This document shows, piece after piece, positions 1-9,089 of a stretch of DNA of 64,000 nt (position 1 is the stretch's first letter; every line of letters starts with the position of its first letter). The notes under the pieces were generated by a model. The model searched no databases, was not told the DNA's origin, and worked only from the letters and a program-made list of their open reading frames with translations. Origin of the DNA: Affinundibacterium macrobrachii (GTDB lineage Bacteria; Pseudomonadota; Gammaproteobacteria; Burkholderiales; Burkholderiaceae_D). Where the stretch lies: positions 434,001-498,000 of the forward strand of contig NZ_BMYT01000002.1 in NCBI RefSeq assembly GCF_014652415.1. Direction: 5' to 3'. The position numbers were made by a program, and so were the translations under genes.

Positions 1-1908
1 CCATTCCCAAGTGCCTACATTGGTACCTTCAATGATATGCGCCAAGGCAGATCGTTGATTGGCTAAGCGGCTAGCAGCTTTCTTACTAGCAGTGATATCG
101 GTACGGATAGAAATGTATTTTTCGATTTGTCCTTTTTCATTTTTGAAGGGGGCGATAAACGTATCGACCCAATACAAACTACCGGTTTTGGTGCGATTGC
201 AAACTTCGCCACGCCAAGGTGTGCCGGTGGAAATCGTGCGCCACATATTCGACAGAAAGTCGGGCGATTGCACGCCGGTTGCGACGATTTTGTGATTACC
301 TTCTAAAATTTCTTCACGCGTGTAACCACTAATGCGGCAGTAAGCTTGATTGACTTCGATGATGCGACCTTCATGATTGGCGATAGACACAATCGCATGC
401 ATATTTAAGGTGCTGAGTAAGGCATCGCTATCGCGTAATGCGGCTTGTAGACGTTGTTCCGCCAATTTATTATTGGTCACATCGGTGCAAATCGCGATGT
501 ATTTTTCGATGACGCCATCGGTATTTTTAAATGGGGCGATAAAGGTATCGACCCAGTACAGCCTTTGGTCGCGTGCGCGATTACAAACCTCGCCGCGCCA
601 TGGCGTTCCGTTAGAAATATCACGCCAGATATCTGACCAAAACGCGTTATCGTGTTCTTTCGAACTGATAATTCGATGATTTTGACCAATCAAGGCTTCG
701 CGGCTGTAGCCACTAATTCGACAAAACGCCTCATTGACATCAATAATTTCACCGCTCGCATCGGTTACAGAAACGATTGCATGCATGTTTAGAGTGCTGA
801 GCAAGGCATCCTTGTCGCGTTCTGCGGCATCGAGCTTTTTCTGTATTTGCTCATTGAAGCTGAGCTGCATCTTCAATAAGGAAGCGAGCAAAGTGCTGAT
901 TAGGCTCATCGCAACGAAAAATGCGATCGGTATGGTTCTGTGTAAGTTCGATTCAAATAGTGGGGTGCTGGCGATGGTCAACTTAAAATCACGTTTATGA
1001 AAGGTGATCACGCGGGTGCTGGAGAACATCGCCTTTTTTATTTGTAAGCCATGTTCTTTGGTATCTGATTTATCGGTTAGCTTGTTCACTGCATTCTTAC
1101 TCAGAAAGCGTGTGATTTCAGAGCCATTAAACGCTGCTGTATTTTCTAACTGGAATTGCACGATGTCGTTGTCGACATCGGCAATTGACGACATCAATTC
1201 TTCTAGAAAAATGGGGGCATAGACGACACCGATTACGCTCGTTTGCCGTGTCTCTACGCTATCGTGGACAGAGGCGTTTTGGTATACCGGTACAAATAAC
1301 AAAAGACTGGCTTTTTTCTCGGCTTTTGGTGGTGCATATATTAAAGAACTGATGCTTGGCAAACCAGAATTGATGGCTGCTTCAATCGCATCTCGACGTC
1401 GACGATCAGAACCAAAATCAGTTCCTGGAACGAAATGATTGCGGTAGGGCGATTCAAAATACTTCGCTAGATAGCGGGTATCGGTCTCGTTCGGGTCAAA
1501 TTCTTGTAATTTGAAGTCACTTCTGCCATTGCGTTGTTGCTGACTTAGGTAGTTATCTACCTCGGCTTTTTTTACTTTCTCAATAAAACCAAAGCCGCGT
1601 ACGCCAGGGTACTCAGTGCCGAGATCATGTGTTTTAATGGCGGCACTAAATTCTGCCGCGCTTAGTTGTTGATTGACGCCAAATAGACTTTTAATTCCAT
1701 TTAAGCCAAATATCGGGGTAGAAAATCGTTGCTCGATTTCGTTGGTGAGCCGCTCTGCTTTATTTTTAAACTCATTTTCGAGCTTATTTTTTTCGTTATG
1801 ATTCAGCCACCAAGTGCCTGCGGTTGCAAAGCACATGCCTAGAATAAAGATGGCAGTGGGGAGATATTTGGGTAATAACCACTGCTTTGTGAGCCAGAAT
1901 TTCTTCAC
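1..1908 (-). CDS. CHASE-PAS sensor protein, 3' part missing
   Basis: This is an open frame of 636 codons that runs off the left edge, so the output domain is not visible. From a GTG at 1908 the protein has a membrane segment at about residues 13-33 and a periplasmic region that looks like a CHASE domain (motif ESPYRN then GTDFGSDRRRRDA near residues 155-180). A second membrane segment follows at about 315-338, then two very similar PAS/PAC units (about 350-470 and 475-600, each with WRGEVCNR and YWVDTFIAPFKN) and the start of a third (HIIEGTNVGTWEW) at the edge. Related proteins end in GGDEF, GGDEF-EAL or histidine kinase domains, and which applies here is unknown. The frame stays open upstream to about 2130 without an ATG, so a TTG at 1983 is an alternative start. 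GTG at 1908 is preferred because it puts the membrane anchor at the N terminus. Confidence 0.85.
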   Translation of the reverse strand, partial: MKKFWLTKQWLLPKYLPTAIFILGMCFATAGTWWLNHNEKNKLENEFKNKAERLTNEIEQRFSTPIFGLNGIKSLFGVNQQLSAAEFSAAIKTHDLGTEYPGVRGFGFIEKVKKAEVDNYLSQQQRNGRSDFKLQEFDPNETDTRYLAKYFESPYRNHFVPGTDFGSDRRRRDAIEAAINSGLPSISSLIYAPPKAEKKASLLLFVPVYQNASVHDSVETRQTSVIGVVYAPIFLEELMSSIADVDNDIVQFQLENTAAFNGSEITRFLSKNAVNKLTDKSDTKEHGLQIKKAMFSSTRVITFHKRDFKLTIASTPLFESNLHRTIPIAFFVAMSLISTLLASLLKMQLSFNEQIQKKLDAAERDKDALLSTLNMHAIVSVTDASGEIIDVNEAFCRISGYSREALIGQNHRIISSKEHDNAFWSDIWRDISNGTPWRGEVCNRARDQRLYWVDTFIAPFKNTDGVIEKYIAICTDVTNNKLAEQRLQAALRDSDALLSTLNMHAIVSIANHEGRIIEVNQAYCRISGYTREEILEGNHKIVATGVQSPDFLSNMWRTISTGTPWRGEVCNRTKTGSLYWVDTFIAPFKNEKGQIEKYISIRTDITASKKAASRLANQRSALAHIIEGTNVGTWEW

Positions 1909-2239
1909 GAAAATCAGTCCATGCAGGTCGATGCGATTAAGAATTTTTAAGTATTGCGGGGTTTTGATATTGCCGTCAATCAAATATTTCTTTTGGGAAG
2001 TGTCAATTTGCGCGAAAATGCAACATTTTGAATGCAAAATGTTCAAACACGTTTGCGTCAGGACAGAATCGATCGCGATGGCGTTTGTAGAATAGCGATG
2101 CCAGCTTGTTTGCTTAAAAATAAGCTAATGAAAATAATGAAAAATTAACGAAGTACTCCGTTAAACTGCTTGCCGACATTGCACACCGTTTTGTAACCGA
2201 TTCTTAGAAATTGCTTTCGTCTTTTTAATTACACCACTT
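1909..2239. other. divergent intergenic region
   Basis: About 330 bases lie between the minus-strand sensor and the plus-strand PfkB kinase, and must hold both promoters. The only clear structure is the inverted repeat at 2022-2043. The left part is also open in the sensor's frame, so a longer sensor N terminus cannot be excluded. Confidence 0.6.
2022..2043. promoter_or_regulatory. 9-bp perfect inverted repeat, possible operator
   Basis: AACATTTTG and CAAAATGTT are separated by AATG, giving a perfect 9-bp palindrome with a 4-base spacer. It sits in the divergent region between the sensor and the PfkB-type kinase. No T-run follows on either strand, so a protein-binding site is more likely than a terminator. 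The binding protein is unknown. Confidence 0.4.
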
Positions 2240-3256
2240 ATGAAAAAACATTATGCCGTTTATGGACTAGGCGCCGCCTTAGTTGACACTGAAATTACCT
2301 TGAGCGATGCCGATCTAGTCGCCATGAACGTGGATAAAGGCGTCATGACCTTGGTTGATGAAGCGCGCCAGGCCGAGTTGATTGCCGCTTTAGATCACCA
2401 TTTGGTTGCTTCTAAGCGTGCCAGTGGCGGTTCTGCTGCTAACACCACGATTGCCGCCAGCTATTTTGGCTGTAAGAGTTTTTACTCTTGTAAGGTCGCT
2501 AACGACGAGAATGGTGCCTTCTATTTAGCCGATTTAAAAGCGGCTGGTGTTGCAATCCCTCAGCATATTACGCCGCCAGCTGGTATCACTGGCAAGTGCT
2601 TGGTAATGATTACGCCGGATGCGGAGCGAACCATGAATACCTTTTTGGGTATTAGCGCAGAACTCAGTGTCAATGAACTGGATTTGGCTGCCTTAAAAGA
2701 GAGTGATTTCGTTTATATCGAAGGTTATTTGGTCACTTCACCAACCGGGCGTAAGGCGGCGATTCAATTGCGAGAACAAGCGCAACAGCACGGAACACGT
2801 GTTGCATTGAGCTTATCCGATCCAGCCATGGTGCAATTCTTCCGTGATGGCTTATTAGAAATGATCGGTAATAAAGTCGATTTGATTTTCTGTAATCGCG
2901 ATGAAGTTTTGGGTTTTACGCAATCCGACAGCTTTGAACAAGCTTGTGAATTATTAAAGCAATTTGCCGACAAATTTGCGATCACTTGCGGTGCTGATGG
3001 AGCGGTGGTATTTGATGGTGAGCAGTTACATCAGGTCAGTGCACCGAAAGTGCAAGCGATTGATACGAATGGCGCGGGCGATATGTTTGCTGGTGCGTTT
3101 TTATATGCGGTACATCGCGGTGTTGATTTCGTTCGTGCGACCGAGTTTGCCAATATTGCAGCCGCCACAGTAGTCACGCAATACGGACCACGTTTGCAAG
3201 CGCAGCAGTATCGCGATTTACGAAGCCAGTTCTTTGCGGACGAAGCATCAATGTGA
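2240..3256 (+). CDS. PfkB-family (ribokinase-like) kinase, adenosine-kinase type
   Basis: This 338-residue protein has both signatures of the PfkB sugar and nucleoside kinases. The N-terminal glycine-rich substrate motif is GGSAANTTIAASYFG at about residues 62-76. The C-terminal ATP-binding and anion-hole motif with the catalytic Asp is NGAGDMFAGAF at about 277. Length and order fit cytosolic kinases annotated as adenosine or sugar kinases in betaproteobacteria. The family phosphorylates a hydroxymethyl group of a sugar or nucleoside with ATP, and the actual substrate cannot be read from the sequence. The gene is followed after 33 bases by the large GGDEF-EAL gene on the same strand, so co-transcription is possible. 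The ATG start gives a normal N terminus (KHYAVYGLGAALVDTE). Confidence 0.85.
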   Translation: MKKHYAVYGLGAALVDTEITLSDADLVAMNVDKGVMTLVDEARQAELIAALDHHLVASKRASGGSAANTTIAASYFGCKSFYSCKVANDENGAFYLADLKAAGVAIPQHITPPAGITGKCLVMITPDAERTMNTFLGISAELSVNELDLAALKESDFVYIEGYLVTSPTGRKAAIQLREQAQQHGTRVALSLSDPAMVQFFRDGLLEMIGNKVDLIFCNRDEVLGFTQSDSFEQACELLKQFADKFAITCGADGAVVFDGEQLHQVSAPKVQAIDTNGAGDMFAGAFLYAVHRGVDFVRATEFANIAAATVVTQYGPRLQAQQYRDLRSQFFADEASM

Positions 3257-3289
3257 TCAAGCCAGCGTCGGTTTCGTCTATCAATTGAC

Positions 3290-6200
3290 ATGCTCACTTC
3301 ATTCTCCAATCGGATAACTGGATATTTCGCCGCCGTGCTGCTAGCGGCGATGGGCATATTATTTTTTCTTTGGTATGTCGGGCTACCTGCAATCGGTCTC
3401 ACTGGTGCGCGTGAAGAACGGCTATTGAGCGCGATTGCGCAGCTAGAAATGAAGGCCGATTTGCAGAGAAATTTGGTGATCGCCGATCTGCAAGATAGTA
3501 GTGCTGACCTGAGTTTTATTTCTGAAAGTGTCGAAATCAAGCGGATTTTGACATCGATGTCACTGATGGTTGCAGAAAAGGATTTAGAAAAGAATGCAGA
3601 TAAGAAGGCTGACAAAAGTAGTGCAAGTAGCAGTGAAAAAAGCCTTGAAAAAAATCTTGAATCAGCAACCTTGTCGGCGCAATTAGAAAACAAATTTCAA
3701 ATTTTAAGTAAAGCCCGTTCACGTCGCTTTCGTGGATTGATGTTGATCGATTTATCGCGCAAGGCGGTACTAGCGAGTGCCGCATCGGGTGAGCAGACAA
3801 GGATTCCTGAACAAGATTTGAATGCATTGGCGGCGAGCCCCGATTTTGATTCGCTAATTTTGAGCTGGTCAGATACGCAAAATAAAGCCGCAGAAGCCGC
3901 ACACAAGGTACAAGCAATTGTGCTGCCAGTGAAATTGCATACAACAGAGCCAACAAAGATCGTCTTGCTTGGCTTATTAGATTTAGATTTGTTTTTGCAA
4001 GACCGATTGATGTTGGATGCCGATTTGGTCAAGCGTTTTGGCACGACTTTATTATTCGATGCGAAAGCAAATTTGGTTTTTAGCTTTCCTAAGGTTGCCA
4101 GTTCTACACCTTTGTATATTCCAGATCGTGCCGTTTTGGGTGGTTTTGAGGGAAGTGTGTCTCAGCGTAATGCCGCCGATGAAGAATTAATCGCGGTGTA
4201 CCGCAACTTGCGATTAAGTCCGACGCAAATGTGGACTATGGTATTGGTGACAAAGAAAAGCGATGTCTTATCCGGACTACTAAGAAACATTGATTTCTTA
4301 TTGGTTGCAGGTTGTTTGATTAGCTTATTGGCACTGAGCTTGATACGTATGTTTGCGCGGCGATTAACCCGACCATTGGATGGCCTTGCCAGCAGTGCAG
4401 CACAATTAGGGCGCGGAGATCTAGCGGTGCGGGCAGCCATCAATCCAGACGATACAGGTGAAATTCGCACCTTGACCACCGCCTTCAATGGCATGGCGGA
4501 TGCCGTGCAGAATGCCCAAGAATCCTTAGAAGCAACGATTGCTGACCGTAGTCAAGAATTGGCGTGGTCAGAAGCACGTCACCTGACACTATTTAACGCC
4601 ACTGCTAGTGCGGTGATTGTGATGGATGTGCGTCGTATGATCGATTGCAACCCTGCCGCCGTTAGCTTGTTTGGTGCGCGTGATCGTCAACATTTAATGC
4701 AGTGTAAGCCTATCGATTTGTCGCCAGAATTTCAAACGGAAGGACGCAGTTCTTTACAACTATCGAATCATTATTTTGCGCTGGCGCGTGAGCATGGTGC
4801 ATATGCTTGCGAATGGATACATCAGCGTTTGGATATCGGCGTTTGTTTTGATGCAGAAGTATTGCTGAACTTAGTTGAGCTGGATGGTAAGAGTTTGATT
4901 CAAGCGAGCGTGCGTGATATTTCGGTGCGCAAGAAAGTGGAAGCGGCTTTACATGCGAGCGAGGAGCGACATCGCACTTTAGTCGAATGGTCGCCAGAAG
5001 GCATTAATGTGCATCGTAAAGGGTGCCTAATTTATGTGAATGCCTCAGCGATCCGCATGCTGGGCGCAAGTTCTGCCGAACAACTGATCGGTCGGCCGAT
5101 TACCGAGATTATTCATTCCGATTTCCATCATCTGTTACAAACGCGCATTAAAACGATGAATGAACCTGGTGGACAAGAGCAAAGCTACGAAATCAAGTTT
5201 GTCAAAGTTGATGGCACCGCGATAGATGTGATGGCACAGGGAGCCTTAATTGAATTTGATGGCGCACCTTCGGTGTATGTCGCGTGGCACGATGCGACCG
5301 AAGCCAAGCGTCATGCCGAATCGCAACGTATTGCCGCTACCGCTTTTGAATCGCAAGAAGGTATGTTTGTGACAGATGCAAACTGGTTGATATTGCGAAC
5401 CAATCAATCGTTTAATCAAATTACTGGATTTCATGCCGACGAAATTGTTGGCCAGCCACCGCGCTTTTTAAGTGAGCAGTTTAAGCAAGACAGCAGCTAT
5501 CTTGCGATGCTTAATAGCATTGCTGAGCGCGGTGCATGGCAAGGCGAAGTCGCCGACCAACGCAAAAATGGTAGTGTGTTTCCGGCATGGGTGAATATTT
5601 CTATTGTGACGGATGAAGCTGGCGTCATCACGCACTATGTTGGTACCTTTAACGACATTACTCTGCGCAAAACGGCAGAAGATGAGATTCGTAATTTGGC
5701 GTTTTATGATCCACTTACGCAATTACCAAATCGTCGTTTGCTGATGGATAGATTGGAGCAAGCACTGGCATCGGGTAATCGCCATCACCGTAAAGGCGCT
5801 TTGCTGTTTATTGATTTAGATAATTTTAAGACGCTGAATGACACCTTGGGTCACGATCACGGTGATTTGCTATTGCGCCAAGTGGCTGAGCGTTTAAGTC
5901 TTTGCACGCGCGAGGGCGACACGGTGGCACGTTTGGGCGGCGATGAATTTGTCGTGATGCTAGAAAATCTCGATGAAGATATTTTTGACGCCGCGAATCA
6001 AGCAGAAACCGTAGCGATCAAGATTTTGTCTGAATTAAATCAAACTTACTGGTTAGGTGTGAATGAACATCACAGCTCGCCAAGTATCGGTGTCACGCTG
6101 TTTGGCGAGAAACCAGAAACGATCGCCGAACCGCTAAAGCGCGCGGATTTAGCGATGTATCAAGCAAAAGCTGCAGGTCGCAATACGGTGCGTTTCTTCG

Positions 6201-7012
6201 ATCCGAAAATGCAGGCAATGGTTACGCAACGTGCTGAACTGGAAGAAGATTTGCGTGATGCGATGTTGAATGACCAGTTTGAATTGCATTACCAAGCGCA
6301 GTTCAATGATCAAGGGCAGTTGTTTGCGGCAGAAGCCTTAATTCGTTGGCGTCATCCTGAGCGTGGTTTGATCTCGCCAGCCGAATTTATTCCGATTGCA
6401 GAAGATACAGGCTTGATTACGATTCTCGGTTATTGGGTGCTCAACACCGCCATGCAACAGTTAGCAAAATGGGCGCAGTATCCAGAATTTGCTGGCCTGA
6501 CTTTGGCGGTGAATGTGAGTCCAAGTCAGTTCCATCAGAAGAATTTTGTTGATCAAGTAACCGATGTGATCGATTTAACTGGCGCCGATCCACGTCGTTT
6601 GAAATTGGAATTGACGGAGGGATTTTCGATTTCGAATATCGAAGAAGTCATCGCCAGAATGGCTGCATTGCGGCAACGTGGTGTGAGTTTCTCATTAGAT
6701 GATTTTGGTACCGGCTATTCTTCATTATCTTATTTAAAACGCCTGCCACTGGATCAATTAAAAATTGATCAAAGTTTTGTGCGCGATATTTTGATCGATC
6801 CGAATGATGCGGCGATCGCAAAAATGGTAATCGTGTTAGCCGATAGTTTGGGTTTAAGCGTGGTCGCTGAAGGTGTCGAAACGCTGGCGCAAAAGGCCTT
6901 CTTAGAGCAACAAGGCTGCCGCGCGTATCAAGGTTTCTTGTATAGCAAACCTTTGGCCTTGGCCGAGTTTGAAGCCTTTGCCCGACACGCTTATCAAGTT
7001 TCCTACACTTGA
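3290..7012 (+). CDS. membrane HAMP-PAS-GGDEF-EAL c-di-GMP sensor protein
   Basis: In this 1240-residue inner-membrane protein, membrane segments at about 10-32 and 334-354 enclose a periplasmic sensor region. That region contains a very Lys/Ser/Glu-rich stretch near residues 98-125. A HAMP linker (about 356-408) is followed by three PAS units (roughly 425-545, 555-675, 680-800). The GGDEF domain has an intact active motif (RLGGDEF near 883) and an RxxD inhibitory site (REGD) five residues before it. The EAL domain has AEALIRW near 1014, NVSPSQF, ELTEG, DDFGTGYSSL, LKIDQSF and VAEGVE. All metal and catalytic residues of an active phosphodiesterase seem present. Both synthesis and breakdown of c-di-GMP are possible, and the PAS and periplasmic parts would tune the balance. 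The stop is followed by a long non-coding gap. Confidence 0.93.
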   Translation: MLTSFSNRITGYFAAVLLAAMGILFFLWYVGLPAIGLTGAREERLLSAIAQLEMKADLQRNLVIADLQDSSADLSFISESVEIKRILTSMSLMVAEKDLEKNADKKADKSSASSSEKSLEKNLESATLSAQLENKFQILSKARSRRFRGLMLIDLSRKAVLASAASGEQTRIPEQDLNALAASPDFDSLILSWSDTQNKAAEAAHKVQAIVLPVKLHTTEPTKIVLLGLLDLDLFLQDRLMLDADLVKRFGTTLLFDAKANLVFSFPKVASSTPLYIPDRAVLGGFEGSVSQRNAADEELIAVYRNLRLSPTQMWTMVLVTKKSDVLSGLLRNIDFLLVAGCLISLLALSLIRMFARRLTRPLDGLASSAAQLGRGDLAVRAAINPDDTGEIRTLTTAFNGMADAVQNAQESLEATIADRSQELAWSEARHLTLFNATASAVIVMDVRRMIDCNPAAVSLFGARDRQHLMQCKPIDLSPEFQTEGRSSLQLSNHYFALAREHGAYACEWIHQRLDIGVCFDAEVLLNLVELDGKSLIQASVRDISVRKKVEAALHASEERHRTLVEWSPEGINVHRKGCLIYVNASAIRMLGASSAEQLIGRPITEIIHSDFHHLLQTRIKTMNEPGGQEQSYEIKFVKVDGTAIDVMAQGALIEFDGAPSVYVAWHDATEAKRHAESQRIAATAFESQEGMFVTDANWLILRTNQSFNQITGFHADEIVGQPPRFLSEQFKQDSSYLAMLNSIAERGAWQGEVADQRKNGSVFPAWVNISIVTDEAGVITHYVGTFNDITLRKTAEDEIRNLAFYDPLTQLPNRRLLMDRLEQALASGNRHHRKGALLFIDLDNFKTLNDTLGHDHGDLLLRQVAERLSLCTREGDTVARLGGDEFVVMLENLDEDIFDAANQAETVAIKILSELNQTYWLGVNEHHSSPSIGVTLFGEKPETIAEPLKRADLAMYQAKAAGRNTVRFFDPKMQAMVTQRAELEEDLRDAMLNDQFELHYQAQFNDQGQLFAAEALIRWRHPERGLISPAEFIPIAEDTGLITILGYWVLNTAMQQLAKWAQYPEFAGLTLAVNVSPSQFHQKNFVDQVTDVIDLTGADPRRLKLELTEGFSISNIEEVIARMAALRQRGVSFSLDDFGTGYSSLSYLKRLPLDQLKIDQSFVRDILIDPNDAAIAKMVIVLADSLGLSVVAEGVETLAQKAFLEQQGCRAYQGFLYSKPLALAEFEAFARHAYQVSYT

Positions 7013-7438
7013 CTGACTATTTATTCTGCAGTCGATACATCGTTGCGCAACACATCTATTCCGTAAAAATAAATCAAGAGCAAATCAATTTTGCAATGCT
7101 ATTTTGCACGCATCTTAAATGTCGCTAGATTTGACCAAAAACTTTGTGGCTAAATCGAACAAATAGTCATAAATCATCGTGTAAATTCCTGTGATCTGGA
7201 ACTTATCCTAATCAAGTAAGTCCTACTTGCTTCACGCTCGCTTTTGTTTGTTGTCCGACCGCATTGCTATTGCGTTTGGATAAACAAAGAGCCAGCGTCA
7301 AGTATCATCAGTAAGCGATTTCTCTACAAATTCTTTCCAAGTCTTTGGAGTAAACAGTAAAGATCAAAGAAAGCCCTTGTACAGAAGTCGAGGAAACAGG
7401 TTTGCAATTACCGACAATATCGATAAACAGGAGATGTG
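7013..7438. other. intergenic region before the TldD/TldE block
   Basis: This is a gap of about 425 bases with no convincing gene; the minus-strand frame overlapping it runs into tldD and is a shadow. A short hairpin, CAAGTA/TACTTG, lies near 7215-7231 without a T-run. The promoter of the TldD/TldE genes is expected here, but I cannot place it with confidence. Confidence 0.5.
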
Positions 7439-9076
7439 ATGCAAAGACGTGATTTTCTACAAATGGGTGGTGCCGCTTTAGGTAGCTTGTTATTACCTTC
7501 ATTTGCGCGGGCGATTGAGGTTGAAGAGCTATTAAAGCCAGTCTCCAACCAAGCCCGTAAGACCCTAGCCGATATCGCCTTAAATGCGGCGACAACAGCA
7601 GGCGCGAGTTATTGCGATGTGCGAATTGGACGTTACTTAAACCAGTTCATTTCTACACGTGATTTGAACGTAGAAAACGTGGTCAATACCGAATCTGCTG
7701 GTGTCGGTGTGCGTGTGATTGCGAACGGCGCGTATGGCTTTGCCGCTAGTAACGATATGTCACCCGATAGTATTGCGACAGCAGCGCGTCAAGCGGTGGC
7801 GATTGCGAAAGCGAATGCTAAATTACAAACTGAGCCAGTCCGTTTAGCAGCAGTGAAAGGTGTTGGCGAAGTCAGTTGGGCGACCCCGATCAAAAAAGAT
7901 TGGCGTACTGTGCCAATCAAAGAGAAAGTGGAATTGCTGCTAGCCGCGAATAAAGCGGGGATGGAAGCTGGTGCCAATTTCATGCAATCGGTGATGTTCC
8001 AAGTCAATCAGCAAAAATATTTCGCCTCCACCGATGGTTCTTATATCGACCAAGATGTACATCGTTTCTGGATGCCAGTAAGCGCAACTGCGGTCGATAC
8101 CAAAACCAATAAATTCCGTACTCGTCAAGGTTTGTCCGCGCCAGTTGGCATGGGCTACGAATATCTCGACGCACGTCCAGAAGATAAAGTACAAGCAGCT
8201 GGCGGTGTCGCCACCTTATACAAAAATTCCTATGACTTGATTGCCGATGCGCGCGCATGCGGTGCCAGCGCCAAACAAAAATTGACGGCGAAATCAGTCG
8301 TGCCGGGCAAGTATGATCTGGTCTTGAGTCCAGAACACTTGTGGTTGACGATCCATGAATCAGTGGGTCATCCTACTGAGCTAGATCGGGTACTTGGTTA
8401 TGAAGCTAATTTTGCTGGCACTAGTTTCGCCACGATTGATAAGTGGGAAAGCAAAAAATTCAAATACGGTTCTAGCAATGTGAACATCATTGCCGATAAA
8501 ACCGTACCTGGTTCACTCGGTGCAGTGGGCTATGACGATGAAGGTGTCGCCTGCAAACAGTGGGACATCATTAAAGACGGTATCTTGGTCAACTACCAAG
8601 CAACGCGTGACCAAGTACACATGCTCGGTCAAACCGAATCACATGGTTGTTCTTATGCAGATAACTGGAGTAGCGTGCAGTTCCAACGTATGCCAAACAT
8701 CTCTCTGGCACCGGGTAGGAAACGTCTGACACCGGATGAAATGGTGAAAGACGTCAAGAAGGGCATTTACATTGTTGGTGATGGCTCATTCTCTATTGAT
8801 CAACAGCGCTTTAACTTCCAGTTCGGTGGTCAGATGTATTTCGAGATCAAGAACGGCAAAATTGGCGAGCAATTGGAAGATGTTGCCTACCAATCGAATA
8901 CCCAAGAATTTTGGAATGCTTGCAGCGCCACTTGCGATGAGCGTGATTGGCGTTTAGGCGGTTCCTTCTTTGACGGTAAAGGTCAGCCTAGCCAATCAAG
9001 CGCAGTCTCGCATGGTTCAAGCACGACGCGCTTTAATGGCATCAATGTGATTAACACCGCACGTAAGATTGCTTAA
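7439..9076 (+). CDS. TldD-like metalloprotease with Tat signal, copy 1
   Basis: This 545-residue TldD/PmbA-family protein carries the HExxxH zinc motif (IHESVGHPTELDRV, His near residue 306). A Cys-containing segment (WNACSATCDERDW near 495) could supply the third metal ligand. In Escherichia coli, TldD forms a heterodimer with TldE that degrades peptides, including microcin B17 precursor and CcdA. Unlike that cytosolic TldD (about 480 residues), this one begins with a twin-arginine signal, QRRDFLQM, then a hydrophobic stretch ending SFARA. Folded export to the periplasm is therefore predicted. The frame also has a GTG at 7436, but AGGAG at 7429-7433 is best spaced for the ATG at 7439. The TldE-like partner follows after 13 bases. 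The second pair at 10561-13591 is clearly paralogous, and the C-terminal stretch is almost identical (SHGSSTTRFNGINVINTAR). Confidence 0.9.
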   Translation: MQRRDFLQMGGAALGSLLLPSFARAIEVEELLKPVSNQARKTLADIALNAATTAGASYCDVRIGRYLNQFISTRDLNVENVVNTESAGVGVRVIANGAYGFAASNDMSPDSIATAARQAVAIAKANAKLQTEPVRLAAVKGVGEVSWATPIKKDWRTVPIKEKVELLLAANKAGMEAGANFMQSVMFQVNQQKYFASTDGSYIDQDVHRFWMPVSATAVDTKTNKFRTRQGLSAPVGMGYEYLDARPEDKVQAAGGVATLYKNSYDLIADARACGASAKQKLTAKSVVPGKYDLVLSPEHLWLTIHESVGHPTELDRVLGYEANFAGTSFATIDKWESKKFKYGSSNVNIIADKTVPGSLGAVGYDDEGVACKQWDIIKDGILVNYQATRDQVHMLGQTESHGCSYADNWSSVQFQRMPNISLAPGRKRLTPDEMVKDVKKGIYIVGDGSFSIDQQRFNFQFGGQMYFEIKNGKIGEQLEDVAYQSNTQEFWNACSATCDERDWRLGGSFFDGKGQPSQSSAVSHGSSTTRFNGINVINTARKIA

Positions 9077-9089
9077 GGCGAGGATGACT

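Noticed and set aside
3031-4494. Long minus-strand frames across the PfkB and sensor genes
   Set aside because: They are antisense shadows of well-supported coding regions.
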